DNA of 64,000 nt, taken from contig NZ_UETR01000006.1 of assembly GCF_900491745.1 (NCBI RefSeq), positions 124,001 through 188,000 on the forward strand. Reading direction: 5' to 3'. Below the pieces are notes generated by a model. It had not been told where the DNA came from. It made no database searches and saw nothing but the letters and a program-made list of their open reading frames with translations. Below are positions 35,146 to 43,818 of the stretch, piece by piece. The first letter of the stretch is position 1; each line of letters begins with the position of its first letter. The DNA comes from Amarolinea aalborgensis. GTDB lineage: Bacteria > Chloroflexota > Anaerolineae > SSC4 > Amarolineaceae. Position numbers and translations under genes: made by a program.

Positions 35146-36117
35146 ATGCTGGCTTTGGTCACCGGGGGCAATGGATTTGTCGGCGCGGCGGTTGTGCGGG
35201 CGCTTCTGCATGCCGGCGTCACGGTGCGCGTTTTCTTGCGACCAGGCAGCGACCGGCGTAACCTGGTCGGGCTGGCGGTTGAGACCGTTGAGGGCGATCT
35301 GCGCGACGCCGATGCGGTCATGCGCGCCGTGGATAGCTGTATCCAGGTTTATCATGTGGCGGCATTTTACAGCGCCAACCCGGCCGACGCCGCTTTGCTC
35401 TACGCCATCAACGTGGATGGGACACAGAACCTGTTGCAGGCCGCGGCAGCCGCCGGCGTCGAGCGTTTCGTGCACACCAGCACGATCGGCGCCATTGGCC
35501 GACCAGCCGATCCGCAGCAGTTGCCCACAGAAGATACGCCGTTCAACCTGGAAGATCGCGCCAGCGCCTACGTCCTCTCCAAGCGCCAGGGCGAACAACT
35601 CGCCCTGGCGTGGGCGGCGCAAGGCAAAGCGCCAGTCGTTGTCGTCAATCCAACCGCGCCGGTCGGCATCGGCGATTGGCGGCCGACCGCAACCGGCGCG
35701 CGCATCCTGGCCTATTTGCGCGGTGAGATGCCCAGCTACCTGGCTGGCGGGATCAACTTTTGCGGCGTAGATGACGTGGCGCGCGGGCATTTGTTGGCAG
35801 CCGCGCATGGCCAGATCGGCGCGCGCTACATCCTGGGGCATCCGGCCGGGAATCTTGACCTGGCCAGCTTCCTGGCTTTGATGCAAGCCGCCAGTGGACG
35901 GCCCGCGCCGCGGTCAACGCTGGGCTGGCGCGTGCGCCTGGGAGCGTGGCTGCCGCGGCCGGCGGCGCCCGCGCGCGCCCCAACGACCGATACGCGGCCC
36001 GCAGCCTTGACATGCAGCCCCGCGCGTGCGGTGCGTGAGTTAGTGTGGACGCCGGCGCCCCTGCTGGCTGCATTTCAAACCGCTGTGGCCTGGTATCGCG
36101 ACCACAGGATGATTTAG
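35146..36117 (+). CDS. NAD-dependent epimerase/dehydratase, HpnA-like
   Basis: 323 residues, extended SDR. The NAD motif TGGNGFVGAAVVRALL is at the very N-terminus, with the catalytic YVLSK (YxxxK) near residue 145. The RPGSDRRNL, VEGDLRDADAV and NPTAPVGIGDWRPTATG segments match the hopanoid-associated sugar epimerase HpnA and dihydroflavonol reductase-like group. ATG 35146 begins directly at the Rossmann fold. The Ala/Pro/Arg-rich stretch around 270-290 is variable. Together with the radical SAM protein before it and the acyltransferase after it, it may modify a membrane lipid or glycan; no squalene-hopene cyclase is present in this window. Confidence 0.85.
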   Translation: MLALVTGGNGFVGAAVVRALLHAGVTVRVFLRPGSDRRNLVGLAVETVEGDLRDADAVMRAVDSCIQVYHVAAFYSANPADAALLYAINVDGTQNLLQAAAAAGVERFVHTSTIGAIGRPADPQQLPTEDTPFNLEDRASAYVLSKRQGEQLALAWAAQGKAPVVVVNPTAPVGIGDWRPTATGARILAYLRGEMPSYLAGGINFCGVDDVARGHLLAAAHGQIGARYILGHPAGNLDLASFLALMQAASGRPAPRSTLGWRVRLGAWLPRPAAPARAPTTDTRPAALTCSPARAVRELVWTPAPLLAAFQTAVAWYRDHRMI

Positions 36118-36159
36118 GCCACTGCTGCCGTGGGCAGGAGACCCCCGCGGCGCAACGAG

Positions 36160-36855
36160 ATGGAGGGCATCGAACACGTGCTACCCTGGCGCATCAAACA
36201 ACCGCTGCTGCGAACACTGATGATGGCTTCTGGCCCAAGCGGCAGCGGTCGCCTGGCGACGCGAGTCGCCGTCTGGCTGTTGGGCGGCGTTTACAAGGAT
36301 CGCAAGCTGTTGGCCAATCTCACGCCGCGCCCGTTCATCTCGCCATGCGCCCAAATCCGCTGCGCCGACCTGCGCCTGGGACAGCACGCGTTCATTGACG
36401 ATTACGTCACGATCTACGCGCACCATGACGGGGGCCGCGTCGAGGTGGGCGATTTTTCTTCGCTGCACCGCGGCACCATCGTGGAGATTGGCGCGGGCGG
36501 CAGCGTGATCATCGGCGCTGACAGCCATATTCAGAGCGCGTGCAACCTGAAGGGTTTTGTGGCCGACCTGCGCATTGGCAACCAGGTTCAAATCGCCCCC
36601 CAGTGTGCGTTCAGTCCCTACGAACATACCTTTGCCGATCGAACGCAGCCGATCAAAAACCAGCCACTGGCAAGCAAAGGGCCGATTGTGATCGAAGATG
36701 ATGCCTGGCTGGGCCTGGGCGTGATTGTGCTGGACGGCGTGACCATCGGCCGCGGCGCGGTGATCGGCGCCGGCGCGGTGGTGACCAGCAATGTCCCGCC
36801 TTACGCTATCGCGGTGGGCGTACCGGCGCGGGTCGTCGGCGCTCGCACTGCGTAA
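36160..36855 (+). CDS. Left-handed beta-helix acyltransferase (hexapeptide repeat)
   Basis: 231 residues, with hexapeptide repeats in the second half (VEVGDF, VEIGAGG, VIIGADS, LRIGNQV, IVIEDDAWLGLGVIVLDGVTIGRGAVIGAGAVV) and the family end VPARVVGA. The pattern is that of WbbJ/NodL-type O-acetyl or acyl transferases acting on sugars. An N-terminal helical region of about 60 residues precedes the helix. ATG 36160 is used; GTG 36130 is possible and neither has a good ribosome site. It follows the epimerase by 42 nt on the same strand. Confidence 0.8.
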   Translation: MEGIEHVLPWRIKQPLLRTLMMASGPSGSGRLATRVAVWLLGGVYKDRKLLANLTPRPFISPCAQIRCADLRLGQHAFIDDYVTIYAHHDGGRVEVGDFSSLHRGTIVEIGAGGSVIIGADSHIQSACNLKGFVADLRIGNQVQIAPQCAFSPYEHTFADRTQPIKNQPLASKGPIVIEDDAWLGLGVIVLDGVTIGRGAVIGAGAVVTSNVPPYAIAVGVPARVVGARTA

Positions 36856-36883
36856 CGGCCGGGGCCAAGACAGGGCGCAGTGA

Positions 36884-38326
36884 TCAGGGGCGCAGTTGGG
36901 GAACGATGAACCAGAAGAGGCTGATGAGGTCCAGGCCGGCTAGCCCTGCGAACACGGCTGCGTAAAGAATCCCATGCCATCGTTGCAGGCGGGGCAGCAA
37001 ATAGAATAGCGCTGCCGCCACGATCCACAAGAAAAGACTCCAGCGGCCAGGCGCAAGGATCAGCGTCACGAGGCCGCCGCCCACGGCCATGAGGGCCGCG
37101 GCGCGGCTGACGCCCGGCCGCGCGAGCGCGGCCAAGCCAACGGCCCAACCCACGGCAAAGGCCAAGAGCGTGGGAAACAGATAGCGACCCTGGTGCTGCA
37201 CAAAACCGAGATTATACCAGAGGTAACCACCCACCGCGCCCAGCGCCGCCAGGCTCAAGATCAAAAGTGCGCTCCGGACCGTGTCGCGGCCTTCGCGCCA
37301 AACGCGCCGTAGCTCCGCCAGCGCGCCCACAGCCGTCGCCGCGCTGAGGATAAGCAGTGCGGTGTAGATGCGGCCATCGAGCAGCACGCTCATCCAGCCG
37401 AACTGACCCCAAAAGGAGCGGAATGTCCAGGTGGTGAAGCGTGCGACCAGGCTGATCCAGCCTTGCTGCGCGAGAAACTCGGCTGTGCGCAATTGCCCGA
37501 GAACGATATCATCGTGGCGGTTGAGACCGAGAAAATCGGTTCCACCGTAGACGGCCAGGTTGCGCAGCCACCAGGGCAGCGCCAGCACGAGCAGCGGCGC
37601 CAACACCGCCAGAAAGATGCTGGCATCGCGGCGCCTGTCTCCAGCCTGGCGTAGCCGATCCCTCCAGGCCACGATCAACGTGACGCCCAGCATGGGCAGC
37701 AGGCCATAGACCGTGCTTTTGGTGATCAACCCCAGGCCAGCGACCGCGCCGAGGCCGAACCACGACCGCAGCGACTGACGGGGTGGGTGCAGCAGCAGGT
37801 GAAGGCACTGCCACAGCATCACGGCCATGAGCAGTTCAGCCAGGCTGTCGTTGTTGACCGCGCTGAGCATGGCAACGTGCATGGGTAAGAAGGCGACGAA
37901 GGCCATGGCGCCAAGGGCCAGCGCGGGCCGCACGATCAGCGCGGCGGCGCGATAGATCACCAAGAGGAGCAAGGCGCCCAAAAAGACGGAAAAAAGACGC
38001 AGCGGGAGCAGGGCGCCCGCGGTCAAGCGGAAGATCGGCGCGGCCAGCACATAATAAAGCGGTGGTTGGTGGAACTCGTAACGAAAGGCTGCGATAGAGG
38101 AACCGGGGCCAAAGCGGGCATCAATCGCCTGCATCTGCTGGATCTGGTCGTAGTCTCCCGGCTGCAAAACCGGCAGCGCACCGTGTACGGCAACGAAATG
38201 TACATAATTGTAGTGAGCCGGTTCATCCGGCGCTTGCCACGCGGGAGTGTTGACCGCAAACAGAACGCCAATAACCAGGTACGTCGCCAGGATGGCTCTG
38301 TGCCAATGCACTGTCTGAATTTTCAA
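36884..38326 (-). CDS. DUF2142/GT39-like polytopic membrane protein (putative glycosyltransferase)
   Basis: 480 residues with about 11-12 membrane helices. The first external loop has PAWQAPDEPAHYNYVH, with the Asp-Glu pair seen in GT-C and DUF2142 enzymes, and EFHQPPLYYVL follows. These features suggest a polyprenyl-phosphate-sugar dependent glycosyltransferase acting outside the membrane. The start is TTG 38326, supported by AGAGGAACCGC. It converges on the acyltransferase gene with 28 nt between. Confidence 0.75.
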   Translation of the reverse strand: MKIQTVHWHRAILATYLVIGVLFAVNTPAWQAPDEPAHYNYVHFVAVHGALPVLQPGDYDQIQQMQAIDARFGPGSSIAAFRYEFHQPPLYYVLAAPIFRLTAGALLPLRLFSVFLGALLLLVIYRAAALIVRPALALGAMAFVAFLPMHVAMLSAVNNDSLAELLMAVMLWQCLHLLLHPPRQSLRSWFGLGAVAGLGLITKSTVYGLLPMLGVTLIVAWRDRLRQAGDRRRDASIFLAVLAPLLVLALPWWLRNLAVYGGTDFLGLNRHDDIVLGQLRTAEFLAQQGWISLVARFTTWTFRSFWGQFGWMSVLLDGRIYTALLILSAATAVGALAELRRVWREGRDTVRSALLILSLAALGAVGGYLWYNLGFVQHQGRYLFPTLLAFAVGWAVGLAALARPGVSRAAALMAVGGGLVTLILAPGRWSLFLWIVAAALFYLLPRLQRWHGILYAAVFAGLAGLDLISLFWFIVPQLRP

Positions 38327-38530
38327 GCGGTTCCTCTAACGCTCCCGTTTGCTTGCATCGTCGCCTGGCGGTTGAAGCCGCAGCGGCTGGCGCCCAACCA
38401 ACCTTTGCCGGCCGAGGCGGGGGTGGGCTTGCCGGACAGTGCGCTGGCGACCGCTGTGCAGCGGGGCAGCGCACGCGCCCGACGTTTTCGCAGTATAACA
38501 CAGGCGCGTGCACGGGGCAAAGGCGTCAAC

Positions 38531-38972
38531 GGGTGCGTTTCAATTTCGGGCCCTAGCCCCAGAGGGGCTTGCACCTCGTAGCCGGATGGCCTTTGGCCTC
38601 CGGCGGGGTTGCACCGGATGGCGTGCGCGCAACCAACGCCGCCCGACCGTGAACGGATCGGGCTACGAGGTCGAAGGCCCTGTCGGGCCTGACGGCGCGC
38701 GAGGGGTTTGTATTTCGTGGCGGGCGCATTTCAGTTCCGTTGCGTAGCCGGCTTCGGTTGGGCTTGGAGGTGGTTGCAGCGGCCTTCGACAAGCTCAGGC
38801 CCCGTGCGGTGAGCCTGTCGAACCGTGCGGTGAGCCTGTCGAACCGTGCGGTGAGCCTGTCGAACCGTGCGGTGAGCCTGTCGAACCGTGCGGTGAGCCT
38901 GTCGAACGCTCGGTCGAGTCGCTCACGACGAAGCCTCAATCGCCCGACTCGCCCCCAGTTTGAAATGCACCT
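38531..38972 (+). mobile_element. MITE-like dispersed repeat, copy B, with target-site duplication
   Basis: The same element as copy A, with ends GGGTGCGTTTCAA and TTTGAAATGCACC. It is flanked by GGCGTCAAC at 38522-38530 and again at 38973-38981, an exact 9-bp direct repeat (10 bp if the next G is counted) that looks like a target-site duplication. It is longer (442 bp) because about 150 bp carrying a 21-bp tandem repeat replaces a short segment present in copy A. It lies in a 754-nt gap; 38327-38521 holds no recognisable feature. The glgB promoter begins 8 bp after the right duplication. Confidence 0.8.
38803..38907 (+). repeat. Five exact 21-bp tandem repeats inside copy B
   Basis: CGTGCGGTGAGCCTGTCGAAC occurs five times without change. 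The flanks carry TTCGACAAGCTCAGG and TCGAACGCTCGGTCGAGTCG, related half-palindromes, so the array appears to have expanded from a TTCGACAGGCTCACC-type intergenic repeat common in many bacteria. Because 21 is divisible by three the array is open as RAVSLSN repeats, but no start, ribosome site or protein context supports translation. Confidence 0.85.
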
Positions 38973-38988
38973 GGCGTCAACGGCTGAG

Positions 38989-39017
38989 TTGAAGTGGAAG
39001 TCAATATCGAGTAAAAT
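38989..39017 (+). promoter_or_regulatory. Promoter of glgB
   Basis: TTGAAG (38989-38994) and TAAAAT (39012-39017) with 17-bp spacing, predicting a start near 39024 and a leader of about 57 nt. Confidence 0.65.
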
Positions 39018-39080
39018 AGATATGTAGAGAACGGGGCACCGCGGCCCAAAAGGGGTGACAAAGGAAGGAACCAGAAGACC

Positions 39081-41309
39081 ATGAGAACTGTTTTGGACGG
39101 TGAAATAGACGCCATTGTATTTGCGTATCACGGCGCGCCCATGGACGTGTTAGGCCCACACGTGAAGGAATTGGCCGATGGACGCAAGGCCGTGGCGATT
39201 CGTACGTTCCGCCCGCTGGACGCCGAGGTGTACGTCGTTGCCAAGCATGATCCTGCGCAGCGTACGGCCATGGAAAATCTCAACGCGGTCGGATTCTTCG
39301 AAGCGGTGTTTGAGGATGTAGACGAAGTTTTCGCCTATCATTTACACCTTGTTGGTCGTGATGGCAGCGAAGTGGACATCGAAGACCCCTATGCCTATCC
39401 CTTGCAGTTGACCGATTTCGATCTGCACCTACTGGGTGAAGGGACTCATTTCCGCACGTATGAAAAACTGGGCGCTCATTTGGTTGAGGTCAACGGCATG
39501 TCGGGGGTGCATTTTGCCGTATGGGCGCCGAACGCCGAGCGGGTCAGCATCAAAGGCAATTTCAATCAATGGGACGGACGAACGCACCCGATGCAGCTGC
39601 GGTCCCAGGTAGGCGTGTGGGAACTGTTCATCCCTGGCCTGGTGCAGGGAGAAGTTTACAAGTACGAAGTCAAATCGCGCTACATGGGGTATGTGGGCGA
39701 CAAGTCTGATCCGTATGGCTTCTATGCCGAAATGCGCCCCAACACTGGCTCGATTGTTTTCGACATTGATCATTATGATTGGCGTGATACCGACTGGGTC
39801 GCCAGTCGCAAGAAGCACAATGGGCTGAACGCGCCCATGGCGATTTATGAGGTACACCTGGGATCATGGAAGCGTGCGCCAGAGACCAACGGCTTTTTGA
39901 ACTACCGTGATTTGGCCGATGACCTGGCGGACTATGTCAAGAAGCTCGGCTATACCCACGTTGAACTGCTGCCCGTGGCCGAACATCCGTTTGACGGATC
40001 ATGGGGCTACCAGGTGGTTGGCTATTTTGCGCCAACCAGTCGTTTTGGCACGCCAAGCGACTTCATGTATTTTGTGGATCGGCTGCATCAACATGGCATC
40101 GGCGTAATTTTGGACTGGGTGCCCGCGCACTTTCCCAGCGATGCGCATGGTCTTGGCTTCTTCGACGGAACGCATCTCTATGAACATGCGGATCCGCGCC
40201 GCGGCGAACATGCGCAGTGGGGCACCAAGATCTTCAATTTTGGGCGCAACGAAGTGCGTAATTTCCTCATCTCCAACGCACTCTTCTGGCTAGAGAAGTA
40301 CCACATTGATGGGCTGCGCGTGGATGCCGTGGCCTCTATGCTGTACCTGGATTACGGCCGCGAGGGCGGCGACTGGCTGCCCAACCAGTACGGCGGACGT
40401 GAGAACCTGGATGCGGTTGATTTCATCCGCCGCTTCAACGACCAGGTGCACAAAGAATTTCCCGACGTACTCACCATGGCGGAGGAGTCTACCTCGTGGC
40501 CGCTCGTCACCCGGCCTGGTTACGTGGGCGGCCTCGGGTTCGATCTCAAGTGGAACATGGGCTGGATGCACGACATGCTCGACTACATGGAGATGGACTC
40601 GATTTTCCGGCGCTTCCATCATAACAGCATCACCTTCTCGCTCATGTACGCGTTCAGCGAGAATTTCATCCTGCCTTTCTCGCATGATGAAGTCGTGCAT
40701 CTCAAGAAGGCCATGATCACTAAGATGCCAGGCGACGATTGGCAGAAATTTGCCGGTCTGCGTGCGCTGTATGGCTACATGTACACTCATCCCGGCAAAA
40801 AACTGCTCTTCATGGGCGGCGAGTTCGGTCAGTGGCACGAGTGGGATCAAGATCGCAGCCTGGACTGGCATCTGACCGAGTACGATTTTCACAAACAGCT
40901 GCAGCAGTTTGTGACCGATCTGAATCATCTGTATCAGACCGAACCAGCCATGCACCAGGTTGATTTTTCATGGGAAGGCTTCGAATGGATCAACTTCCGG
41001 GATGTGGACAAATCCATCATTGCGTTCGAGCGGCGAGCTGCAGACTCCACACAACGCCTGGTGGTGATCTGCAATTTCACGCCGATTCCTCGCAGCGGTT
41101 ATCGGGTTGGCGTCCCCTTTGCCGGTTTCTACACGGAGGTCATGAACTCAGACGCCGCCGCGTATGGCGGCAGCAACGTGGGCAACAGCGGCGGCCTGCC
41201 TTCGGACCCGATTCCGTGGGACAAGCGCCCCCATTCGATCTTGATCACACTGCCCCCGCTGGGCGTGGTCATCTTCAAAGCGCCCGCACCTGAAGACGCG
41301 AACCAGTAA
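39081..41309 (+). CDS. glgB: 1,4-alpha-glucan branching enzyme
   Basis: 742 residues, full-length GH13 subfamily 9 enzyme. An N-terminal domain of about 100 residues is followed by a CBM48 module (VHFAVWAPNAERVSIKGNFNQWDG, about 140-165) and the TIM barrel. Catalytic residues are visible: nucleophile Asp in DGLRVDAVASML (about 414), acid/base Glu in TMAEEST (about 467) and the transition-state Asp in FSHDEVVH (about 534). It creates alpha-1,6 branches in glycogen. AAGGAAGGAACCAG precedes the ATG. No other glycogen gene is nearby, so it is a single-gene unit or heads a short operon with the next small gene. Confidence 0.96.
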   Translation: MRTVLDGEIDAIVFAYHGAPMDVLGPHVKELADGRKAVAIRTFRPLDAEVYVVAKHDPAQRTAMENLNAVGFFEAVFEDVDEVFAYHLHLVGRDGSEVDIEDPYAYPLQLTDFDLHLLGEGTHFRTYEKLGAHLVEVNGMSGVHFAVWAPNAERVSIKGNFNQWDGRTHPMQLRSQVGVWELFIPGLVQGEVYKYEVKSRYMGYVGDKSDPYGFYAEMRPNTGSIVFDIDHYDWRDTDWVASRKKHNGLNAPMAIYEVHLGSWKRAPETNGFLNYRDLADDLADYVKKLGYTHVELLPVAEHPFDGSWGYQVVGYFAPTSRFGTPSDFMYFVDRLHQHGIGVILDWVPAHFPSDAHGLGFFDGTHLYEHADPRRGEHAQWGTKIFNFGRNEVRNFLISNALFWLEKYHIDGLRVDAVASMLYLDYGREGGDWLPNQYGGRENLDAVDFIRRFNDQVHKEFPDVLTMAEESTSWPLVTRPGYVGGLGFDLKWNMGWMHDMLDYMEMDSIFRRFHHNSITFSLMYAFSENFILPFSHDEVVHLKKAMITKMPGDDWQKFAGLRALYGYMYTHPGKKLLFMGGEFGQWHEWDQDRSLDWHLTEYDFHKQLQQFVTDLNHLYQTEPAMHQVDFSWEGFEWINFRDVDKSIIAFERRAADSTQRLVVICNFTPIPRSGYRVGVPFAGFYTEVMNSDAAAYGGSNVGNSGGLPSDPIPWDKRPHSILITLPPLGVVIFKAPAPEDANQ

Positions 41310-41366
41310 TGGCGCAGTAACCAGGAATGCGGGCGCGGTGCGCAGAAGGGTAGAGGAACTCAGTAG

Positions 41367-41768
41367 ATGCCTCATGCATTTTTTGCAGGATTGGTGCAGG
41401 ATGAAGAAGGCCATGCCGTCGAGGTAGTCGTCGTTGGCGAGGAGGCGTTCTATGTCGTGCCCGACGCCGGTTTCCGACGCCACATCGCCGCGCGACAAGT
41501 AGATCAGCAGGTGCTGCGCATCCTACGCGGTGAGATCGAAGCCCATCGCGATCTCGCCGTGAACAGTGCACTGCAGATGTTGGGCCGCGACGACCTGTTC
41601 ACCAAAGCCGCGGTGGATGCTTCGATCAAGAATATGGACCAGGTCGTGGATCAAAGCCTGCCCGACGAAGCCAAATCGTGGCTCGGCATGCTCGGCTTTC
41701 GGATCATCATCAACCTGCATGGCGACATCGTACGCGTCGACATGCCAGGACAGATAGACGAAGAGTAG
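41367..41768 (+). CDS. Conserved hypothetical protein
   Basis: 133 residues, not recognised. It is soluble, acidic and mixed alpha/beta: a beta-rich start (FFAGLVQDEEGHAVEVVVVGEEAFYVV) followed by helices (HIAARQVDQQVLRILRGEIEAHRDLAVNSALQML) and a C-terminal IIINLHGDIVRVDMPG strand pair. GTAGAGGAACTCAGTAG provides a ribosome site before the ATG. It lies 57 nt after glgB on the same strand and before a bidirectional terminator, so co-transcription with glgB is likely. No function is proposed. Confidence 0.75.
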   Translation: MPHAFFAGLVQDEEGHAVEVVVVGEEAFYVVPDAGFRRHIAARQVDQQVLRILRGEIEAHRDLAVNSALQMLGRDDLFTKAAVDASIKNMDQVVDQSLPDEAKSWLGMLGFRIIINLHGDIVRVDMPGQIDEE

Positions 41769-41779
41769 GCCAGTCAACA

Positions 41780-41812
41780 TAAGAGGGGACGTTGTCAACG
41801 TCCCCTCTTATG
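41780..41812. terminator. Bidirectional hairpin between convergent genes
   Basis: A perfect 15-bp stem, ATAAGAGGGGACGTT (41780-41794) with AACGTCCCCTCTTAT (41798-41812), and a GTC loop. It lies between the hypothetical gene and the CBS-ACT gene and could end both. Confidence 0.75.
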
Positions 41813-41817
41813 TTCAG

Positions 41818-42435
41818 CTAAACCTGGCGAATAGACTCGATTTCTACGGAGAAATCACGCAGCAGAAGCTGCAGCTCATCCTCATTGATGTATTTGACCT
41901 TCAACACCATGAGCGACTCGTCCTCATGGGTGATGCTGCCAAAACTGCGCAGTGCGCCGCCCGCATTGGAAATTGCAATCGCGACGTCCGCCAGGATGTC
42001 TACATTGGCCGGAGCACGCAGGGTGACGCGCAAACCGGCGTCGCGCCCGCCCAGCAAATCAAAGAAAACGCGGTAGAGGTCGCGGTCAGTCAAAATACCA
42101 ACTGGTTTCTCGTTCTCTACCACCAATAAGGCGCCGACGCGCTTGTCAGCCATGAGCGAGGCGGCTTCTTCCAAAGGCAAATCCGGCGGCACCGTGGTCA
42201 CGGGTGTTGACATCACGCGACCGACCGTTGGCATGGGGTCGCTGCGATGACGGCGTGGCTCTGCCAGCAGCCGCAGCAAACTGCGGTCGTTTACGATGCC
42301 GACCAGGCGGCCCTCATGGTCCACAATCGGCAGACGACGGATGATTTTTTCACGCATCGTTTGCAGTGCAACACCCGCGCCCATGTCTGTCGTCACCGAG
42401 ATGACCGGTTGGCTCATCAGATTACGCACGTACAT
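41818..42435 (-). CDS. CBS-pair protein with C-terminal ACT-like domain
   Basis: 205 residues. Two CBS domains (about 5-60 and 75-125) with IIRRLPIVDHEGRLVGIVNDR and VGALLVVENEKPVGILTDRD segments are followed by an ACT-like domain (about 135-205; VTLRAPANVDILADVAIAISNAGGALRSFGS). This is the AcuB-like arrangement. Such proteins sense nucleotides and a second small ligand, often in acetoin or amino-acid metabolism. ATG 42435 has GGAGGAAAAATC upstream. It is preceded by a strong promoter and stands alone. Confidence 0.85.
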   Translation of the reverse strand: MYVRNLMSQPVISVTTDMGAGVALQTMREKIIRRLPIVDHEGRLVGIVNDRSLLRLLAEPRRHRSDPMPTVGRVMSTPVTTVPPDLPLEEAASLMADKRVGALLVVENEKPVGILTDRDLYRVFFDLLGGRDAGLRVTLRAPANVDILADVAIAISNAGGALRSFGSITHEDESLMVLKVKYINEDELQLLLRDFSVEIESIRQV

Positions 42436-42479
42436 GATTTTTCCTCCCTCAGGCATACTGTTCAAGACGTCACAGTTTT

Positions 42480-42508
42480 ATGATACGTCCCTCCGCCCCC
42501 GGTGTCAA
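42480..42508 (-). promoter_or_regulatory. Promoter of the CBS-ACT gene
   Basis: On the minus strand TTGACA (42503-42508) and TATCAT (42480-42485) are spaced by 17 bp; the start near 42473 leaves a 38-nt leader. Confidence 0.75.
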
Positions 42509-42582
42509 GCTGGCATGTCGCATCGCGACATACAGTCTGCCGATTGACCAGTTGGCAAAACCCTTTGCGACGAAACAAACCC

Positions 42583-42611
42583 TTGCCACTGACCGCGGGT
42601 CATGCTATACT
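42583..42611 (+). promoter_or_regulatory. Promoter giving a leaderless transcript for the TerB-N-like gene
   Basis: TTGCCA (42583-42588) and TATACT (42606-42611) with 17-bp spacing. Six bases separate the -10 from ATG 42618, so the predicted +1 is the A of the start codon. Confidence 0.75.
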
Positions 42612-42617
42612 CACCGT

Positions 42618-43808
42618 ATGCCAAACGACATTCGCACGCGGTGGGATGAGCTTGCACTCCCTTTCTTGCGCATCCGGGGTCGCAACCTGCCCGCGGCCCA
42701 GCAAGTGCGCCATGCCTGCCGCGAACAGTCTTTTGCGATTACACCGCTCGATTACAACGCGCCCGATCAAACCATGATTGATCCTGCTTTGCCTTTGCAA
42801 GAGCCGGGCAACGCACAGGGCGCACCAGATCCAGGTTACCGGCCAGCGTTTTCCACCCTTTCGGCTGAGCAGCGCTGGGTTTTTTGGAATTGGCTGCGCA
42901 CCCACGAGGACAACGTACCGGTTGGCTACGCCATTCTCTATCTTCAACATCTCGAAGCGGCCCTGTTCGACGCCCACGCCGAGGCGGCGCTGGCAGAAAT
43001 GCGTTGGCTGTTCAGTCATCATCGCGCGCTCTCTGTGCGTGAATCCACCGCGCATGCAATGGCTGTTGGCGCCTGGCTCCATCGTCAACCTGATTTGTAT
43101 GCCTGGATCATCAACCAGGTTGGGTCAGGATCATGGAACCTGGAAGTGCTGCTTTCGCTGCAGAACGACCTGGGCGTACCCTTGAGCGCGGTGCAGGTGA
43201 TACGCCTGGGCCAGTTCTTTCGCCACAGTTGGAGCGCGTGGGCGAAGCAGCATGAGCGTGAAGTGGAACAGGCTGTGGTGGCAGAATTGGCGACCGCTGG
43301 CCAGAGCATTTTGAGCCAACAAGTGGACGCGCTGCGCGCTGAGCAACGCACGGCGCAAGTTCAGCTGGTCAATCCCGGGATTCGTTTTTTGGTGCAAGCG
43401 GTTGACGTGTGGAACAGCCCAGCCTTTCAGCGCGCGATCAAGGATTTGCTCGAAAGCTCAGCGCGCAGCGCGCAGCTAGGCGGCCATTTCACGTCGCGAT
43501 CCTTCGCCGCGACTGCAAAGCCTACCCAGTGGGTGGATCGTGGATGGTACCTGATCTTGGAGTTTGGCGAGTCATCGTCCGAAAAACTCGATCGCGTCGT
43601 AGCCATTGCCCGTCGTCATCCCGGCTTCATTAGGCTTCTGGATGAGAACCGCGAGATCGTCTACCGCAATGTGTATCGGCATCGAGATTTGAGCAGGTTC
43701 TGGACCCTATTCGAACGCGTGCGCAATTGGAAGAGCACGCGTGTCTTCATCAACGGCAATGCAGTCAGAACAGACGAACTGTGGCCTGGGGCTCCAGAGC
43801 TGGAGTGA
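42618..43808 (+). CDS. TerB-N-like domain protein of unknown function
   Basis: 396 residues from ATG 42618. Residues about 75-145 (YRPAFSTLSAEQRWVFWNWLRT and VGYAILYLQHLEAAL) resemble the TerB-N module, an alpha/beta domain linked to tellurite-resistance and membrane-stress systems. The remainder is alpha-helical with no recognised domain; there is no TerB or membrane segment. The start is fixed by a promoter that would place +1 at the ATG, so the longer open frame back to 42480 is excluded. It is followed 10 nt later by the patatin gene, with which it probably forms an operon. Confidence 0.65.
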   Translation: MPNDIRTRWDELALPFLRIRGRNLPAAQQVRHACREQSFAITPLDYNAPDQTMIDPALPLQEPGNAQGAPDPGYRPAFSTLSAEQRWVFWNWLRTHEDNVPVGYAILYLQHLEAALFDAHAEAALAEMRWLFSHHRALSVRESTAHAMAVGAWLHRQPDLYAWIINQVGSGSWNLEVLLSLQNDLGVPLSAVQVIRLGQFFRHSWSAWAKQHEREVEQAVVAELATAGQSILSQQVDALRAEQRTAQVQLVNPGIRFLVQAVDVWNSPAFQRAIKDLLESSARSAQLGGHFTSRSFAATAKPTQWVDRGWYLILEFGESSSEKLDRVVAIARRHPGFIRLLDENREIVYRNVYRHRDLSRFWTLFERVRNWKSTRVFINGNAVRTDELWPGAPELE

Positions 43809-43818
43809 GGTAAGAAAG

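Noticed and set aside
38803..38907. Possible CRISPR array
   Set aside because: The 21-bp units are contiguous with no spacers, and there are no cas genes in the window.
38740..39027. A small open frame translating as RAVSLSN repeats
   Set aside because: It arises only because the 21-bp repeat unit is divisible by three inside a non-coding mobile repeat.
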